Positions 8,436-16,520 of a stretch of DNA of 64,000 nucleotides are shown here, piece after piece. Source of the stretch: Streptomyces sp. ITFR-16 (GTDB lineage Bacteria > Actinomycetota > Actinomycetes > Streptomycetales > Streptomycetaceae); contig NZ_CP134609.1 of NCBI RefSeq assembly GCF_031844705.1, forward strand, positions 3,410,001-3,474,000, read 5' to 3'. Below the pieces are notes generated by a model that saw nothing but the letters and a program-made list of their open reading frames with translations, did no database searches and was not told the origin of the DNA. Each line of letters begins with the position of its first letter. The stretch's first letter is position 1. The position numbers and the translations under genes were made by a program.

Positions 8436-8480
8436 TTCTATGGGTCACCGGGTCCACCGGCACAAGCCCCAGGAGGCGCC

Positions 8481-9407
8481 ATGTCCTTGCCGGACGAGTT
8501 CCACGACCTCGCGCAGCGCGTGAACAACTGGGGCCGCTGGGGCGCCGACGACGAGATCGGCACGCTCAACCTGATCACCGACGCGGTCGTACGGGAGGCC
8601 GCCGCCACCGTCCGCAGCGGGCTGCGGATCCCGCTCGCGCTGCCGCTCCGGCAGGACGGGGTGCAGAGCGGACTCATCCCGGGCCGGATCAACCCATTGC
8701 ACACGATGGTCCAGATCAATCAGGAGCTGTTCGGCCCCGGCACGGTCGCCACCAGCGACGACACCGCCGTGCTGAGCCTGCAGACCGCCACGCACTGGGA
8801 CGCCCTCACCCACGCCTCGCACTCGGGGAGGATCTACAACGGCCGCCCCGCCGCCACGATCACCGCACACGGCGGCGCGGAGTTCAGCGGCATCGACACC
8901 CTGCCGCCCGTCGTCTCGCGCGGGGTGCTCCTCGACGTGGCCCGGGCGCACGGTGTGGACCGGCTGCCGGGCGGCCACGCGGTCACCCCGGAGGACCTGG
9001 AAGCGGCGGAGGAGCTGGCCGGGGTCCGCGTACGGGCCGGGGACGTCGTCCTCGTACGGACCGGGCAGATCCAGGTGCACCTGGCCGGCGACAGGAACGC
9101 GTACGGCTATCCGTCACCGGGGCTGTCGATCCGGACACCGGAGTGGTTCCGGGCCCGCGATGTGGCGGCGGTCGCCAATGACACACTGACCTTCGAGATC
9201 TTCCCGCCGGAGATCGAGGACCTGTGGCTGGGCGTGCACGCGCTGGACCTGGTCGAGATGGGCATGCCGCAGGGGCAGAACTGGAATCTGGAGGCGCTGT
9301 CCACCGCCTGCGCCGAGGAGGCGCGCCACGCCTTCCTGCTCTCGGCCATGCCGGAGCCCTTCGTCGGCGCGACCGGAACCCCGGTCGCGCCCGTCGCCCT
9401 GCTCTGA
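8481..9407 (+). CDS. cyclase / kynurenine formamidase-like metal hydrolase
   Basis: A 308-residue protein of the putative cyclase family (PF04199). It starts at ATG 8481 after AGGAGG. The metal-binding region is TATHWDALTH (His105, Asp107, His111), the family HxGTHxDxxxH motif with Trp in place of the usual second element. N-terminal NNWGRWGADDEIGTLNLIT is typical of the longer family members that occur beside catabolic acyl-CoA genes. Expected chemistry is hydrolysis or ring opening of an amide or lactone-like bond. It shares an operator region with the SDR. Confidence 0.87.
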   Translation: MSLPDEFHDLAQRVNNWGRWGADDEIGTLNLITDAVVREAAATVRSGLRIPLALPLRQDGVQSGLIPGRINPLHTMVQINQELFGPGTVATSDDTAVLSLQTATHWDALTHASHSGRIYNGRPAATITAHGGAEFSGIDTLPPVVSRGVLLDVARAHGVDRLPGGHAVTPEDLEAAEELAGVRVRAGDVVLVRTGQIQVHLAGDRNAYGYPSPGLSIRTPEWFRARDVAAVANDTLTFEIFPPEIEDLWLGVHALDLVEMGMPQGQNWNLEALSTACAEEARHAFLLSAMPEPFVGATGTPVAPVALL

Positions 9408-9432
9408 CCGGGGCGCCCGGCCGGGCGGAGCA

Positions 9433-9467
9433 CCCGAGGCGCGGAACCCCAGGCGTACGGCCTCGGG
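9433..9467 (+). terminator. hairpin terminator between convergent genes
   Basis: Stem CCCGAGGC/GCCTCGGG (9433-9440, 9460-9467), eight perfect pairs with a 19-base loop, directly after the cyclase stop and before the stop of the convergent ATP-binding protein. It can serve both strands. Confidence 0.5.
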
Positions 9468-9477
9468 CGCGGGGCCG

Positions 9478-10008
9478 TCAGGCGTGATGGGTGACGGCGT
9501 GCGCCGTCTCGCGCCTGCACGCCTCGCAGCCGGGGCCCTCGCACTCGCCCGTGGCCTGCGCACCGATATGGCCGCCGGGCATCTGGACCTGGATCAGCGG
9601 GATGCCCCGGTCGACCTCGCACCAGATGCGCTTGCCCGCACCCTCGGGCTGCCAGCCCCAGCGGTCGGCCAGGCCGTCGACCAGTTCGAGACCCCGGCCG
9701 CCGGTGTCCTCGCCCTGCGCGTGCCGCTGCTGCGGTGGGCGGCAGCTGGTGTCGGCCACCTCGACCCGGACGGTCCCGGCGTTGCCCGGGGCCCCCGTCG
9801 AGCCGAACAGCATGCGCAGCACGGCTGGGCAGCCGGTGTGCACGACCGCGTTGGTGACCAGCTCCGAGATGAGCAGGATGAGCGTCTCCGCGAGCGGCTC
9901 GTCATCCCTTATCCCGGACCCGACGAGCCTCGAACGCGCCCATCTGCGGGCCCGTCCGACCTCCGCGGGGTCGGGCCCGACCTCCAACTGAACCTGAAGC
10001 ACCTGCAC
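9478..10008 (-). CDS. ATP-binding anti-sigma-type regulator (HATPase_c, RsbW-like)
   Basis: A 176-residue GHKL ATPase of the anti-sigma factor/serine kinase group common in Streptomyces. The N-box is ISELVTNAVVHTG and the G-box area is GGRGLELVDGLADRWGW. GTG at 10006-10008 is the start, since the ATG 12 bases upstream is followed at once by a stop. The last 30 residues carry an unusual cluster, CEGPGCEACRRE followed by HHA, with three Cys and several His that could bind a metal. Partner sigma factor or antagonist is not adjacent; the nearest are at 16.5-17.8 kb. Confidence 0.85.
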   Translation of the reverse strand: MQVLQVQLEVGPDPAEVGRARRWARSRLVGSGIRDDEPLAETLILLISELVTNAVVHTGCPAVLRMLFGSTGAPGNAGTVRVEVADTSCRPPQQRHAQGEDTGGRGLELVDGLADRWGWQPEGAGKRIWCEVDRGIPLIQVQMPGGHIGAQATGECEGPGCEACRRETAHAVTHHA

Positions 10009-10493
10009 CGCTCACACCATCCGAACCGGCGGACACATCGCCTCGCGCCTCCTCAGGGTCACGGAACGTGATTCCCTTACAAGACAGCATGGTTGACGTA
10101 CAGTCACCGCAACAAGCGCTTCGGGCATATTCCAGCGCGAAGGAGTACGCGTGGTGCATACTGTGCGACGCACGTTGCGGAGAGTCGAACAGGGGCGCCT
10201 CGGGAGCCCGGGAATCGCTTCCCCGGCAGGCCCGGCCCCTCTGTGTGGATCACGAGCAGGGCACCTCTCGCGGACCGGAGTCGCCGCACAGGCCACATCC
10301 GGATCGCCAGGTTCCAGAACCACTCGCATCCAACGGAGCGTACCCGAGCCCGGCGCCGACTCCACCCCGTGACGAATCACGCAAAGGACACAAGCCGGTA
10401 TCGACGGCCCCCGACTGCGCTGTGTCACTCCGCAGCGTGAACCCCTGGGGTGCGTCGCGTCACGTGCGTGCGCCGGGCAACCGGTCACCCCGC
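10009..10493. other. 485-base gap, mostly without a convincing gene
   Basis: The gap lies between the ATP-binding regulator start and the stop of an acyl-CoA dehydrogenase gene. Base composition is lower in GC than the flanking genes. Several frames are open, but their third-position pattern is not Streptomyces-like. The only candidate worth naming is the frame at 10151-10372. TTGACG at 10093-10098 resembles a -35 box, but no -10 box lies at 16-19 bases from it. Confidence 0.5.
10151..10372 (+). CDS. doubtful 73-residue small protein
   Basis: Frame from GTG 10151 to TGA 10372, beginning MVHTVRRTLRRVEQGRLG. It is supported only by GAAGGAG at 10138-10144 with six-base spacing. Codon third positions are mixed, unlike neighbouring genes, and the product (Arg, Ser, Gly, Pro rich) matches no family I know. 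It may be spurious or recently acquired. Confidence 0.25.
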   Translation: MVHTVRRTLRRVEQGRLGSPGIASPAGPAPLCGSRAGHLSRTGVAAQATSGSPGSRTTRIQRSVPEPGADSTP

Positions 10494-11441
10494 TCACTCC
10501 AGATCGGCCGCAAGCAGCTCCTCGGCGCCCCCCGCCGCGAGCCAGCCGCCGGCCCGCAGCCAGGCCCGCTTGAGATGCAGATGCACGTCCGCCTCCCAGG
10601 TGAAGCCCATGCCGCCGTGCACCTGGAGGCAGTCGCGGGCATTGCGGACGGCCGCCTCGTCGGCCAGCAGCTTGGCCCCGGCGATCTCCACGGGAACGGC
10701 CGTCACGGCGGCCGCGTACACGGCGGTACGGGCCAGCTCGGCGCGCACCAGCATGTCGGCGCACAGATGCTTGACCGCCTGGAAGGATCCGATCCGCGCA
10801 CCGAACTGTTCGCGCTCACCGGCGTGTTGGACCGCAGCCTCCTGGCTGCGGACGGCGCTGCCGAGCTGCTCGGCCGCGGTCAGCAGGGCCCCTTCCCGGC
10901 GCAGCCGCGCCCCGTCGGCCACGGGCTCGCCCTCGTACCCGGACAGGTCAGGGACCCGCCACAGCGGGGTGCCCGGGTCCAGCGAGCGCACCGGCCGGGC
11001 CCCGTCCAGGGCCCGCCGCAGGGCCGCGCCGGTCAGCACCCGGGCCCGGTCGCCGGCCAGGACGAGCAGCGCGTCGGCGTCCGCCAGATGCGCCACCGGC
11101 AAGTCGCCGTCCGCCACCGCCACCACGGCCTCGCCCTCCGCCGCGCCCTTCACCGCCCCGGCGGCCAGCTCGGTGGCGGCCAGCGGTCCGGGCAGCAGGA
11201 CCCGCCCCAGCTCCTCGAACAGAAGTACGGATTCCGGCAGGCCGAGGCCGACCCCGCCCGCCGTCTCCGGCAGCCGCAGCGCGAAGCACCCGGCGGCCCC
11301 CAGCTCCCGCCACAGCTCCCGGCCCACGCCCCCGCCGCCCTCGACCGCCGCCCGCAGCGCGTCCCGGCCGAACCGGCCCGCGAGCAGGTCCCGCATCCCC
11401 GTCCGCAGCGCCCGCTGGTCGTCCGAGAGCTGGAAGTCCAC
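10494..11441 (-). CDS. acyl-CoA dehydrogenase family protein, short form
   Basis: A 315-residue ACAD-family protein, shorter than the usual 380-400. It begins at GTG 11441 (VDFQLSDDQRALRTG), six bases after the stop of the longer ACAD at 11448. The central part is divergent and lacks the WCQGxSEPxAGSD segment. The C-terminus, RDCLQVHGGMGFTWEADVHLHLKRA, is a family signature. Such short subunits usually pair with a full-length one to make a heteromeric dehydrogenase, as in the ChsE-type enzymes of steroid side-chain breakdown; the tandem arrangement here supports that by analogy. Confidence 0.88.
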   Translation of the reverse strand: MDFQLSDDQRALRTGMRDLLAGRFGRDALRAAVEGGGGVGRELWRELGAAGCFALRLPETAGGVGLGLPESVLLFEELGRVLLPGPLAATELAAGAVKGAAEGEAVVAVADGDLPVAHLADADALLVLAGDRARVLTGAALRRALDGARPVRSLDPGTPLWRVPDLSGYEGEPVADGARLRREGALLTAAEQLGSAVRSQEAAVQHAGEREQFGARIGSFQAVKHLCADMLVRAELARTAVYAAAVTAVPVEIAGAKLLADEAAVRNARDCLQVHGGMGFTWEADVHLHLKRAWLRAGGWLAAGGAEELLAADLE

Positions 11442-11447
11442 GGCCGC

Positions 11448-12605
11448 TCACCGCCCCTTCGGCAGGCCGAGGATCCGCTCGGCGACGATGTTGCGCTGGA
11501 TCTGCGAGGTACCGGCCGCGATGGTGTACGAGAGCGAGGAGAGCCGGTCCCGCACCCACTCACGGTCCAGGTCGAGGGCGTCGCCCGCGCCGAGCACCTC
11601 GGCCGCCGCCTCGTACAGCTCCTGGCGGGCGTGCGAGTACCGCAGCTTGAAGACCGAGCCGCCGGTCCCGGGGACCCCGCCGGTGGCCTGGGCCTCGCTG
11701 ACGTTCCACTGGGTGAGCCGCCACAGGGCCCGGAACTCGGCGTTGAGCCGGCCCAGCCTGCGGCGCAGCACCGCGTCGTCCCAGCGGCCGGTGCGCCGGG
11801 CCTCGGCGGCCAGCGCGGCCAGGGTGCGGCGGCAGGCGACGACCTCGCCGACGAAGGCCGTACCGCGCTCGAAGGAGAGCGTGACCATGGTGACCCGCCA
11901 GCCGTCGTTCTCCGCGCCGACCCGGTGCGAGACGGGCACCCGCACCTCGTCGAGGAACATCTCCGCGAACTCGGTGGACCCGGCCAGCGTCCGCAGCGGC
12001 CGGACGGTGACCCCCGGGCTGTCCATCCGCATCGCCAGCCAGCTGATGCCCCGGTGCTTCGGCGCCTCGGGGTCCGTCCGCACCAGCAGCTCGCACCAGT
12101 CGGCGACCTCCGCGTGCGAGGTCCAGATCTTCTGCCCGCTGACCACGTAGGCGTCGCCGTCGCGCACGGCCCGGGTGCGCAGTGCGGCCAGGTCCGAGCC
12201 GGCGCCGGGCTCGCTGAAGCCCTGGCACCACATCTCGTCGCCGCGCAGCACCGGCGGCAGCCAGCGGGCCCGCTGCTCCGGGGTTCCCTCGGCGGCGACG
12301 GTGGGCCCGGCGTGCAGCAGCCCGACGAAGTTCGCGCCGACGTAGGGCGCCCCGGCCCGCTCCGTCTCCTCCAGGAAGATCAGGTGCTGGGTGGGGGTGG
12401 CGCCCCGGCCGCCCGCGTCGGCCGGCCAGTGCAGCCCCGCGTACCCGGCGTCGTACAGCAGCCGCTGCCAGCCGGCGTCGTACGCCCTGCGACCCGGCCA
12501 GTCGCCGGGGTCCGGCTTCGCGGGCAGCCCGGGGAGCACGGCGGCCAGCCACTCCCGCAGCCGGGCCCGGAAGGCTTCCTCCTGCGGTGTGTACGCGAGG
12601 TCCAC
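11448..12605 (-). CDS. acyl-CoA dehydrogenase, full-length partner
   Basis: A 385-residue FAD acyl-CoA dehydrogenase with WCQGFSEPGAGSDLAALRT, VVSGQKIWTSHAEVADW and the end SQIQRNIVAERILGLPKGR. It starts at GTG 12605 (VDLAYTPQEEAFRARL), six bases after the amidohydrolase stop, and is followed at six bases by the short ACAD. With that gene it probably forms one alpha-beta dehydrogenase acting on the CoA ester made by the ligase at 13950. It is similar in pattern to the ACAD at 6183-7379, so the two loci may be duplicates serving successive steps. Confidence 0.9.
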   Translation of the reverse strand: MDLAYTPQEEAFRARLREWLAAVLPGLPAKPDPGDWPGRRAYDAGWQRLLYDAGYAGLHWPADAGGRGATPTQHLIFLEETERAGAPYVGANFVGLLHAGPTVAAEGTPEQRARWLPPVLRGDEMWCQGFSEPGAGSDLAALRTRAVRDGDAYVVSGQKIWTSHAEVADWCELLVRTDPEAPKHRGISWLAMRMDSPGVTVRPLRTLAGSTEFAEMFLDEVRVPVSHRVGAENDGWRVTMVTLSFERGTAFVGEVVACRRTLAALAAEARRTGRWDDAVLRRRLGRLNAEFRALWRLTQWNVSEAQATGGVPGTGGSVFKLRYSHARQELYEAAAEVLGAGDALDLDREWVRDRLSSLSYTIAAGTSQIQRNIVAERILGLPKGR

Positions 12606-12611
12606 CGCGGC

Positions 12612-13805
12612 CTACTTGTCGAGGTCCAGGCCGAGCATGCGGATCGCGTTCCCGCGCATCAGTTTGTAGACGGTCTCCTCGTCCAGTCCCTTGACGTGGT
12701 CGAGGGCGACCTCCTTGGTGTGCGGGAAGGTCGAGTCGACGTGCGGGTAGTCCGTCTCGAAGGTGGCGTTGTCCCGGCCGACGACGTCGAGCGAGGCGAC
12801 GCCGTGCTTGTCTCGGAAGAAGCAGCAGAAGATCTGCCGGTAGTAGTACGTGGAAGGCGGCTCGGGGATCAGGTCGCGCACCCCGCCCCAGGCCCGGTGC
12901 TCCTCCCAGACGTCGTCGGCGCGCTCCAGGGCGTACGGGATCCAGCCCATCTGGCCCTCGCTGTACGCCAGTTTCAGCGTCGGGAACTTCACCAGCACCC
13001 CGCTGAACAGGAAGTCCATCATCGAGGCCATCGCGTTGTTGAAGGAGAGCGAGGCCTGCACGGCGGGCGGGGCGTCGGGGGACGCGGCGGGCATCTGGGA
13101 GCTGGAGCCGATGTGCATGTTCACGACCGTGCCGGTCTCCTGGCAGGCGGCGAAGAAGGGGTCCCAGTAGCCGCTGTGGATCGAGGGCAGCCCGAGATGG
13201 GTGGGGATCTCCGAGAAGGTCACCGCGCGCACCCCGCGCGCCGCGTTCCGCCTGATCTCCGCGACCGCCAGGCCGATGTCCCAGAGCGGGATGATGCAGA
13301 GCGGGATCAGCCGGCCGCCGCTGTCCCCGCACCACTCCTCGACCATCCAGTCGTTGTAGGCGCGGACGCAGGCGAGCGCGACCTCCTTGTCGTGCGCCTC
13401 GGCGAAGGTCTGCCCGCAGAAGCGCGGGAAGGTGGGGAAGCACAGGCTCGCCTCGACGTGGTTGAGGTCCATGTCCTTCAGCCGCTCCACGGGATCCCAG
13501 CAGCCGCGCCGCATCTCCGCCCGGGTGATCCCCTCCAGCGTCATGTCGTCGCGGTCGAAGCCCACGGCGGCGATGTTCCGCTTGTACGGGAACTTCAGGT
13601 CCTCGTAGATCCACCAGTCGGTCGGCGGCCCGTCCGGGTCCATCGTGATGACGTACTTGCCACCCGTGTACGCCAGCTCGCCGATGCCGGCGGTCAGCGG
13701 CTGCGGGCCGCGCTCACGGTACTTGGCGGGCAGCCAGGCCGAGAAGAGGTGCGGCGGCTCGATCACATGGTCGTCGACGCTGACGATCCGAGGCAGTTCC
13801 GTCAT
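12612..13805 (-). CDS. amidohydrolase family protein (Amidohydro_2)
   Basis: A 397-residue TIM-barrel metal hydrolase/decarboxylase of the Amidohydro_2 group. It starts MTELPRIVSVDDHVIEPPHL, where the D-x-H pair near residue 12-13 belongs to the metal site. HIGSSSQMP and the late acidic NATFETDYPHVDSTFP are typical of the family. Related actinobacterial proteins sit beside acyl-CoA dehydrogenases and ligases; some relatives act as decarboxylases (ACMSD-like), but reaction and substrate here are unknown. First gene of the three-gene minus-strand operon; operator copy 2 lies 25 bases upstream of the ATG. Confidence 0.88.
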   Translation of the reverse strand: MTELPRIVSVDDHVIEPPHLFSAWLPAKYRERGPQPLTAGIGELAYTGGKYVITMDPDGPPTDWWIYEDLKFPYKRNIAAVGFDRDDMTLEGITRAEMRRGCWDPVERLKDMDLNHVEASLCFPTFPRFCGQTFAEAHDKEVALACVRAYNDWMVEEWCGDSGGRLIPLCIIPLWDIGLAVAEIRRNAARGVRAVTFSEIPTHLGLPSIHSGYWDPFFAACQETGTVVNMHIGSSSQMPAASPDAPPAVQASLSFNNAMASMMDFLFSGVLVKFPTLKLAYSEGQMGWIPYALERADDVWEEHRAWGGVRDLIPEPPSTYYYRQIFCCFFRDKHGVASLDVVGRDNATFETDYPHVDSTFPHTKEVALDHVKGLDEETVYKLMRGNAIRMLGLDLDK

Positions 13806-13829
13806 GGTGTCCCCTTCGGCGCGCGCATT

Positions 13830-13846
13830 TCTGATGACCCGTCAGA
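13830..13846. promoter_or_regulatory. operator copy 2, TCTGATGACCCGTCAGA
   Basis: Same 8-1-8 dyad as at 8419. It lies 25 bases upstream of the amidohydrolase ATG, so a bound protein would block its transcription start. Confidence 0.6.
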
Positions 13847-13917
13847 TTGACGTCGCCCTCAGGCTAGCCCCGCACCTCTGGACCGACAAGGCGCAGCGCT
13901 CTACGCTCTCCGCACGA

Positions 13918-13934
13918 TCTGACTACCCGTCAGC
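13918..13934. promoter_or_regulatory. operator copy 3, TCTGACTACCCGTCAGC
   Basis: Third copy of the operator, 16 bases upstream of the acyl-CoA ligase GTG at 13950. With copy 2 it brackets the divergent promoter region, one site per direction. Confidence 0.6.
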
Positions 13935-13949
13935 TGTGAGGGGTTCGCC

Positions 13950-15491
13950 GTGAACGAGACCGCACACGCCCTGGGTGCATCGGGCACCTTCTGGGAGCTC
14001 ATCGAACGCCGGGCCGCCCTGACCCCGGACCGGCCCTTCCTGATCCAGGACGACCGCACGCTCACCTTCGGCGCGCTGCGCGAGCGGGGCGAGCGGGTGG
14101 CGGCGGGGCTGTACGGGATGGGGGTGCGCCCCGGCGACGTGGTCGCCTGGCAGCTGCCGACGCGGGTGGAGACGGTGCTGCTGTCCTTCGCGCTGACCCG
14201 GCTCGGGGCGGTGCAGACGCCCGTCATCCCCTTCTACCGCGACCGCGAGACGGGGTTCGCGCTGCGGGAGTCGAAGGCGGCGTTCTTCGCGGTGCCGGGG
14301 GTCTGGCGGGGCTACGACCACACGGCGATGGCCGAGCGCCTGTCGGCCGGCCTCGAACGCCCGCCGCAGGTCTTCGAGGCGTACGACACCCTCCCGGACG
14401 GCGATCCCTCGGTCCTGCCGCCCCCGCCCCCGGACGGCACGTCGGTGCGCTGGATCTACTGGACCTCGGGCACCACGTCCGACCCGAAGGGGGTCCTGCA
14501 CACCGACCGCAGCCTGATCGCGGGCGGCTCCTGCCTGGCCCACGCGCTGCGTCTGTCGGCGGACGACGTCGGCTCGGTGGCCTTTCCGTTCGCCCATGTC
14601 GGCGGGCCGGACTACGCGGTGATGCTGCTGCTGTACGGGTTCCCCGCGGTGCTGTTCGAGCACTTCGCGATGCCTCAAGCGCTGGCGGGCTACCGGCGCC
14701 ACGGGGTGACGGTCGCGGGCGGCTCGACGGCCTTCTACTCGATGTTCCTGGCCGAACAGCGCAAGGCCCCGGACCGGCCGCTGATCCCCACGCTCCGGCT
14801 GCTGGCGGGCGGCGGCGCGCCCAAGCCGCCGGAGATCTACCACGCGGTGGTACGGGAGATGGGCGTCCAGCTCACGCACGGCTACGGCATGACCGAGGTC
14901 CCGATGATCACGATGGGCGCACCGGACGACACGGTGGAGGAACTCGCCGAGACGGAGGGGCGGCCGCCGGAAGGCATGGAGATCCGGATCACCGACGAGG
15001 ACGGCAAGGGGGTGCCGTGCGGGACGGACGGCGAGGTCCGGCTGCGGGGCGAGGCGGTCTGCCGGGGCTATCTGGGCGCGGCGGCGCCCTTCGACGCGGA
15101 GGGGTTCCTGATCACGGGCGACGTGGGGCACCTGCGGCCGAGCGGGCATCTGGTGCTCACGGGGCGGCTGAAGGACATCATCATCCGCAAGGGCGAGAAC
15201 ATCTCGGCGAAGGAGATAGAGGATCTGCTGGCCCGGCATCCGGGCGTGGGCGACGCGGCGGTGATCGGTCTGCCGGACGCGGCGCGGGGCGAGCGGGTCT
15301 GCGCGGTGGTGGAACAGCCCCGGGGCGCCGCCCCCCTCACCCTGCCCGCTCTGACGGCGTACCTGCGCGAGGAGGGCCTCGCGGTCCACAAGCTCCCGGA
15401 GCAGTTGGAGGTGGTGGACGCACTGCCCCGGAACGAGGCGTTGCGCAAGGTCCTGAAGTACCGGCTCCGGGCGCGGTACGCGTCTTCCTGA
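13950..15491 (+). CDS. AMP-forming acyl-CoA ligase (cyclohexanecarboxylate-CoA ligase-like)
   Basis: A 513-residue adenylate-forming CoA ligase. Motifs: YWTSGTTSDPKGVLHTD (P-loop-like A3), HGYGMTEVP (A5), TGDVGHL and the hinge with RKGENISAKEIEDL, then the catalytic Lys near the end in PRNEALRKVLKYRL. GTG 13950 follows GTGAGGGG. It would activate a carboxylic acid with ATP and CoA, feeding the two acyl-CoA dehydrogenases and the amidohydrolase on the opposite strand; shared operators support this. The family pattern is near the AliA/short FadD group, but the acid is not determined. Confidence 0.9.
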   Translation: MNETAHALGASGTFWELIERRAALTPDRPFLIQDDRTLTFGALRERGERVAAGLYGMGVRPGDVVAWQLPTRVETVLLSFALTRLGAVQTPVIPFYRDRETGFALRESKAAFFAVPGVWRGYDHTAMAERLSAGLERPPQVFEAYDTLPDGDPSVLPPPPPDGTSVRWIYWTSGTTSDPKGVLHTDRSLIAGGSCLAHALRLSADDVGSVAFPFAHVGGPDYAVMLLLYGFPAVLFEHFAMPQALAGYRRHGVTVAGGSTAFYSMFLAEQRKAPDRPLIPTLRLLAGGGAPKPPEIYHAVVREMGVQLTHGYGMTEVPMITMGAPDDTVEELAETEGRPPEGMEIRITDEDGKGVPCGTDGEVRLRGEAVCRGYLGAAAPFDAEGFLITGDVGHLRPSGHLVLTGRLKDIIIRKGENISAKEIEDLLARHPGVGDAAVIGLPDAARGERVCAVVEQPRGAAPLTLPALTAYLREEGLAVHKLPEQLEVVDALPRNEALRKVLKYRLRARYASS

Positions 15492-15527
15492 CCTGTGCCT
15501 GTGCCCCGGTCCGGGGCGGAGGGTGCC

Positions 15528-15940
15528 GTCCTCAATCGCCGGACGGGCTTGGTGGTGCGGGTTGCCCGTGGGGGCGCTCTGTCCGGTGGGTGGGGGTGGG
15601 GTCCCTCCGGGGAGACTCCTCGGAAATGGCGTGTTCACCCGGGTCCGCGAGGGACCCGGGTCGTACGCCATTTCCTGCGGGGACTCCCCTGCACGCCCCC
15701 ACTCGGCTCACTCGCGCCCGAACGCCGGTTGTCCGACTGCCGCAGACGCACGACGGCCGGTCCGGGGCCGTGCAGGAGAGTCCCCGCAGGACGACGAACA
15801 TGTTCCCGGGTGCGCCTGCGTCGTCGCCGCACGTTCGTCGTCCGAGGAGTCTCCCCGGAGGGGCACCGGACCCCCACCCGGACAGAGTGCGCACCCTGCG
15901 GAGCACCCGCACCAGACAAGCCCGTCCGGCGACTGAGGAC
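15528..15940. repeat. 413-bp nested palindrome with terminal inverted repeats
   Basis: The gene-free stretch after the ligase is one large inverted repeat. The outer arms begin GTCCTCAATCGCCGGACGGG at 15528 and end with its complement at 15940. They stay similar for about 95 bases, with a perfect core CCCTCCGGGGAGACTCCTCG mirrored near 15842-15865. Inside are inner arms CTGCGGGGACTCCCCTGCAC (15675-15695 and complement 15769-15789, one mismatch). Between the outer and inner arms sit two further self-complementary hairpins, GGAAATGGCGT/ACGCCATTTCC and GGACGACGAAC/GTTCGTCGTCC. No frame looks coding. Best reading: a MITE-like or nested-insertion element able to form cruciforms. Confidence 0.75.
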
Positions 15941-15964
15941 GGAACCCCGCGCCCCGGCCGAGGG

Positions 15965-16486
15965 CTACGCGTCGGGTTCGATGACCGTGAAGTACGCCGC
16001 GAACGCGGCCACCGCGTCGGCCTCCGCGATGCGGCCGTCGCGGTCCACGTCCAGGCTCTGCGCGGCGAACGCCGCCGCGTCCGGGCTCGCGCCCAGCACC
16101 CGCAGGGCCCGCTCCACCGCCGGGACGGTGGCCGTTCCGGCCTCGTCCTGGTCGGCCACGGCGATCGCCGCCCGCAGGAACGGGCGGGCGATCTCCGCGA
16201 AGCGCTCGGGGTTGTCGCGGAGCCGTTTCACCGCGCCCCCCACGAACTCCTCACGGGTGACCCGCTGGTCCCCGTCCACGTCGGCGATGCCCGCCATGCC
16301 CTGCCAGAACGCCTCGGCCCCGGTGTAGAGCGCCTGGCCCTTGTCGCAGCGGGCCGTCGTACCGAATTCGGTGAGCAGACGGGCCGCGGCGGCGTTGAAG
16401 TCCGCGCGATCGATGTATCCGTTGCCGTCCTGGTCGAAGGCGGCGAAACGGAAAGCGATCTTGCGCTCATACTCTGCGCTGTCCAT
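15965..16486 (-). CDS. EF-hand calcium-binding protein
   Basis: A 173-residue calmodulin-like protein of the Streptomyces CabA/CabC type. Four EF-hand loops are visible: DQDGNGYIDRAD (18-29), DVDGDQRVTREE (69-80), a degenerate DQDEAGTATVPA (102-113), and DVDRDGRIAEAD (146-157). Loops 1, 2 and 4 have most calcium ligands; loop 3 lacks the terminal acidic ligand. It likely acts as a cytoplasmic calcium buffer or sensor. It is followed on the same strand by an anti-sigma antagonist gene start, with an intervening 34-base gap, so co-transcription with that gene is plausible. Confidence 0.92.
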   Translation of the reverse strand: MDSAEYERKIAFRFAAFDQDGNGYIDRADFNAAAARLLTEFGTTARCDKGQALYTGAEAFWQGMAGIADVDGDQRVTREEFVGGAVKRLRDNPERFAEIARPFLRAAIAVADQDEAGTATVPAVERALRVLGASPDAAAFAAQSLDVDRDGRIAEADAVAAFAAYFTVIEPDA

Positions 16487-16520
16487 GCGGGGAGCGTACG
16501 ACGCCCACAGCCGTCACGTG

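Noticed and set aside
10012..10764. 250-residue minus-strand frame in the 10-kb gap and into an ACAD gene
   Set aside because: Composition is Arg/Gly noise, it overlaps the ACAD C-terminus out of frame, and lacks any motif.
10068..13850. 1260-residue open frame on the plus strand
   Set aside because: It runs antisense across two acyl-CoA dehydrogenases and the amidohydrolase, all with clear motifs; the product is Gln/Arg/Pro-rich noise.
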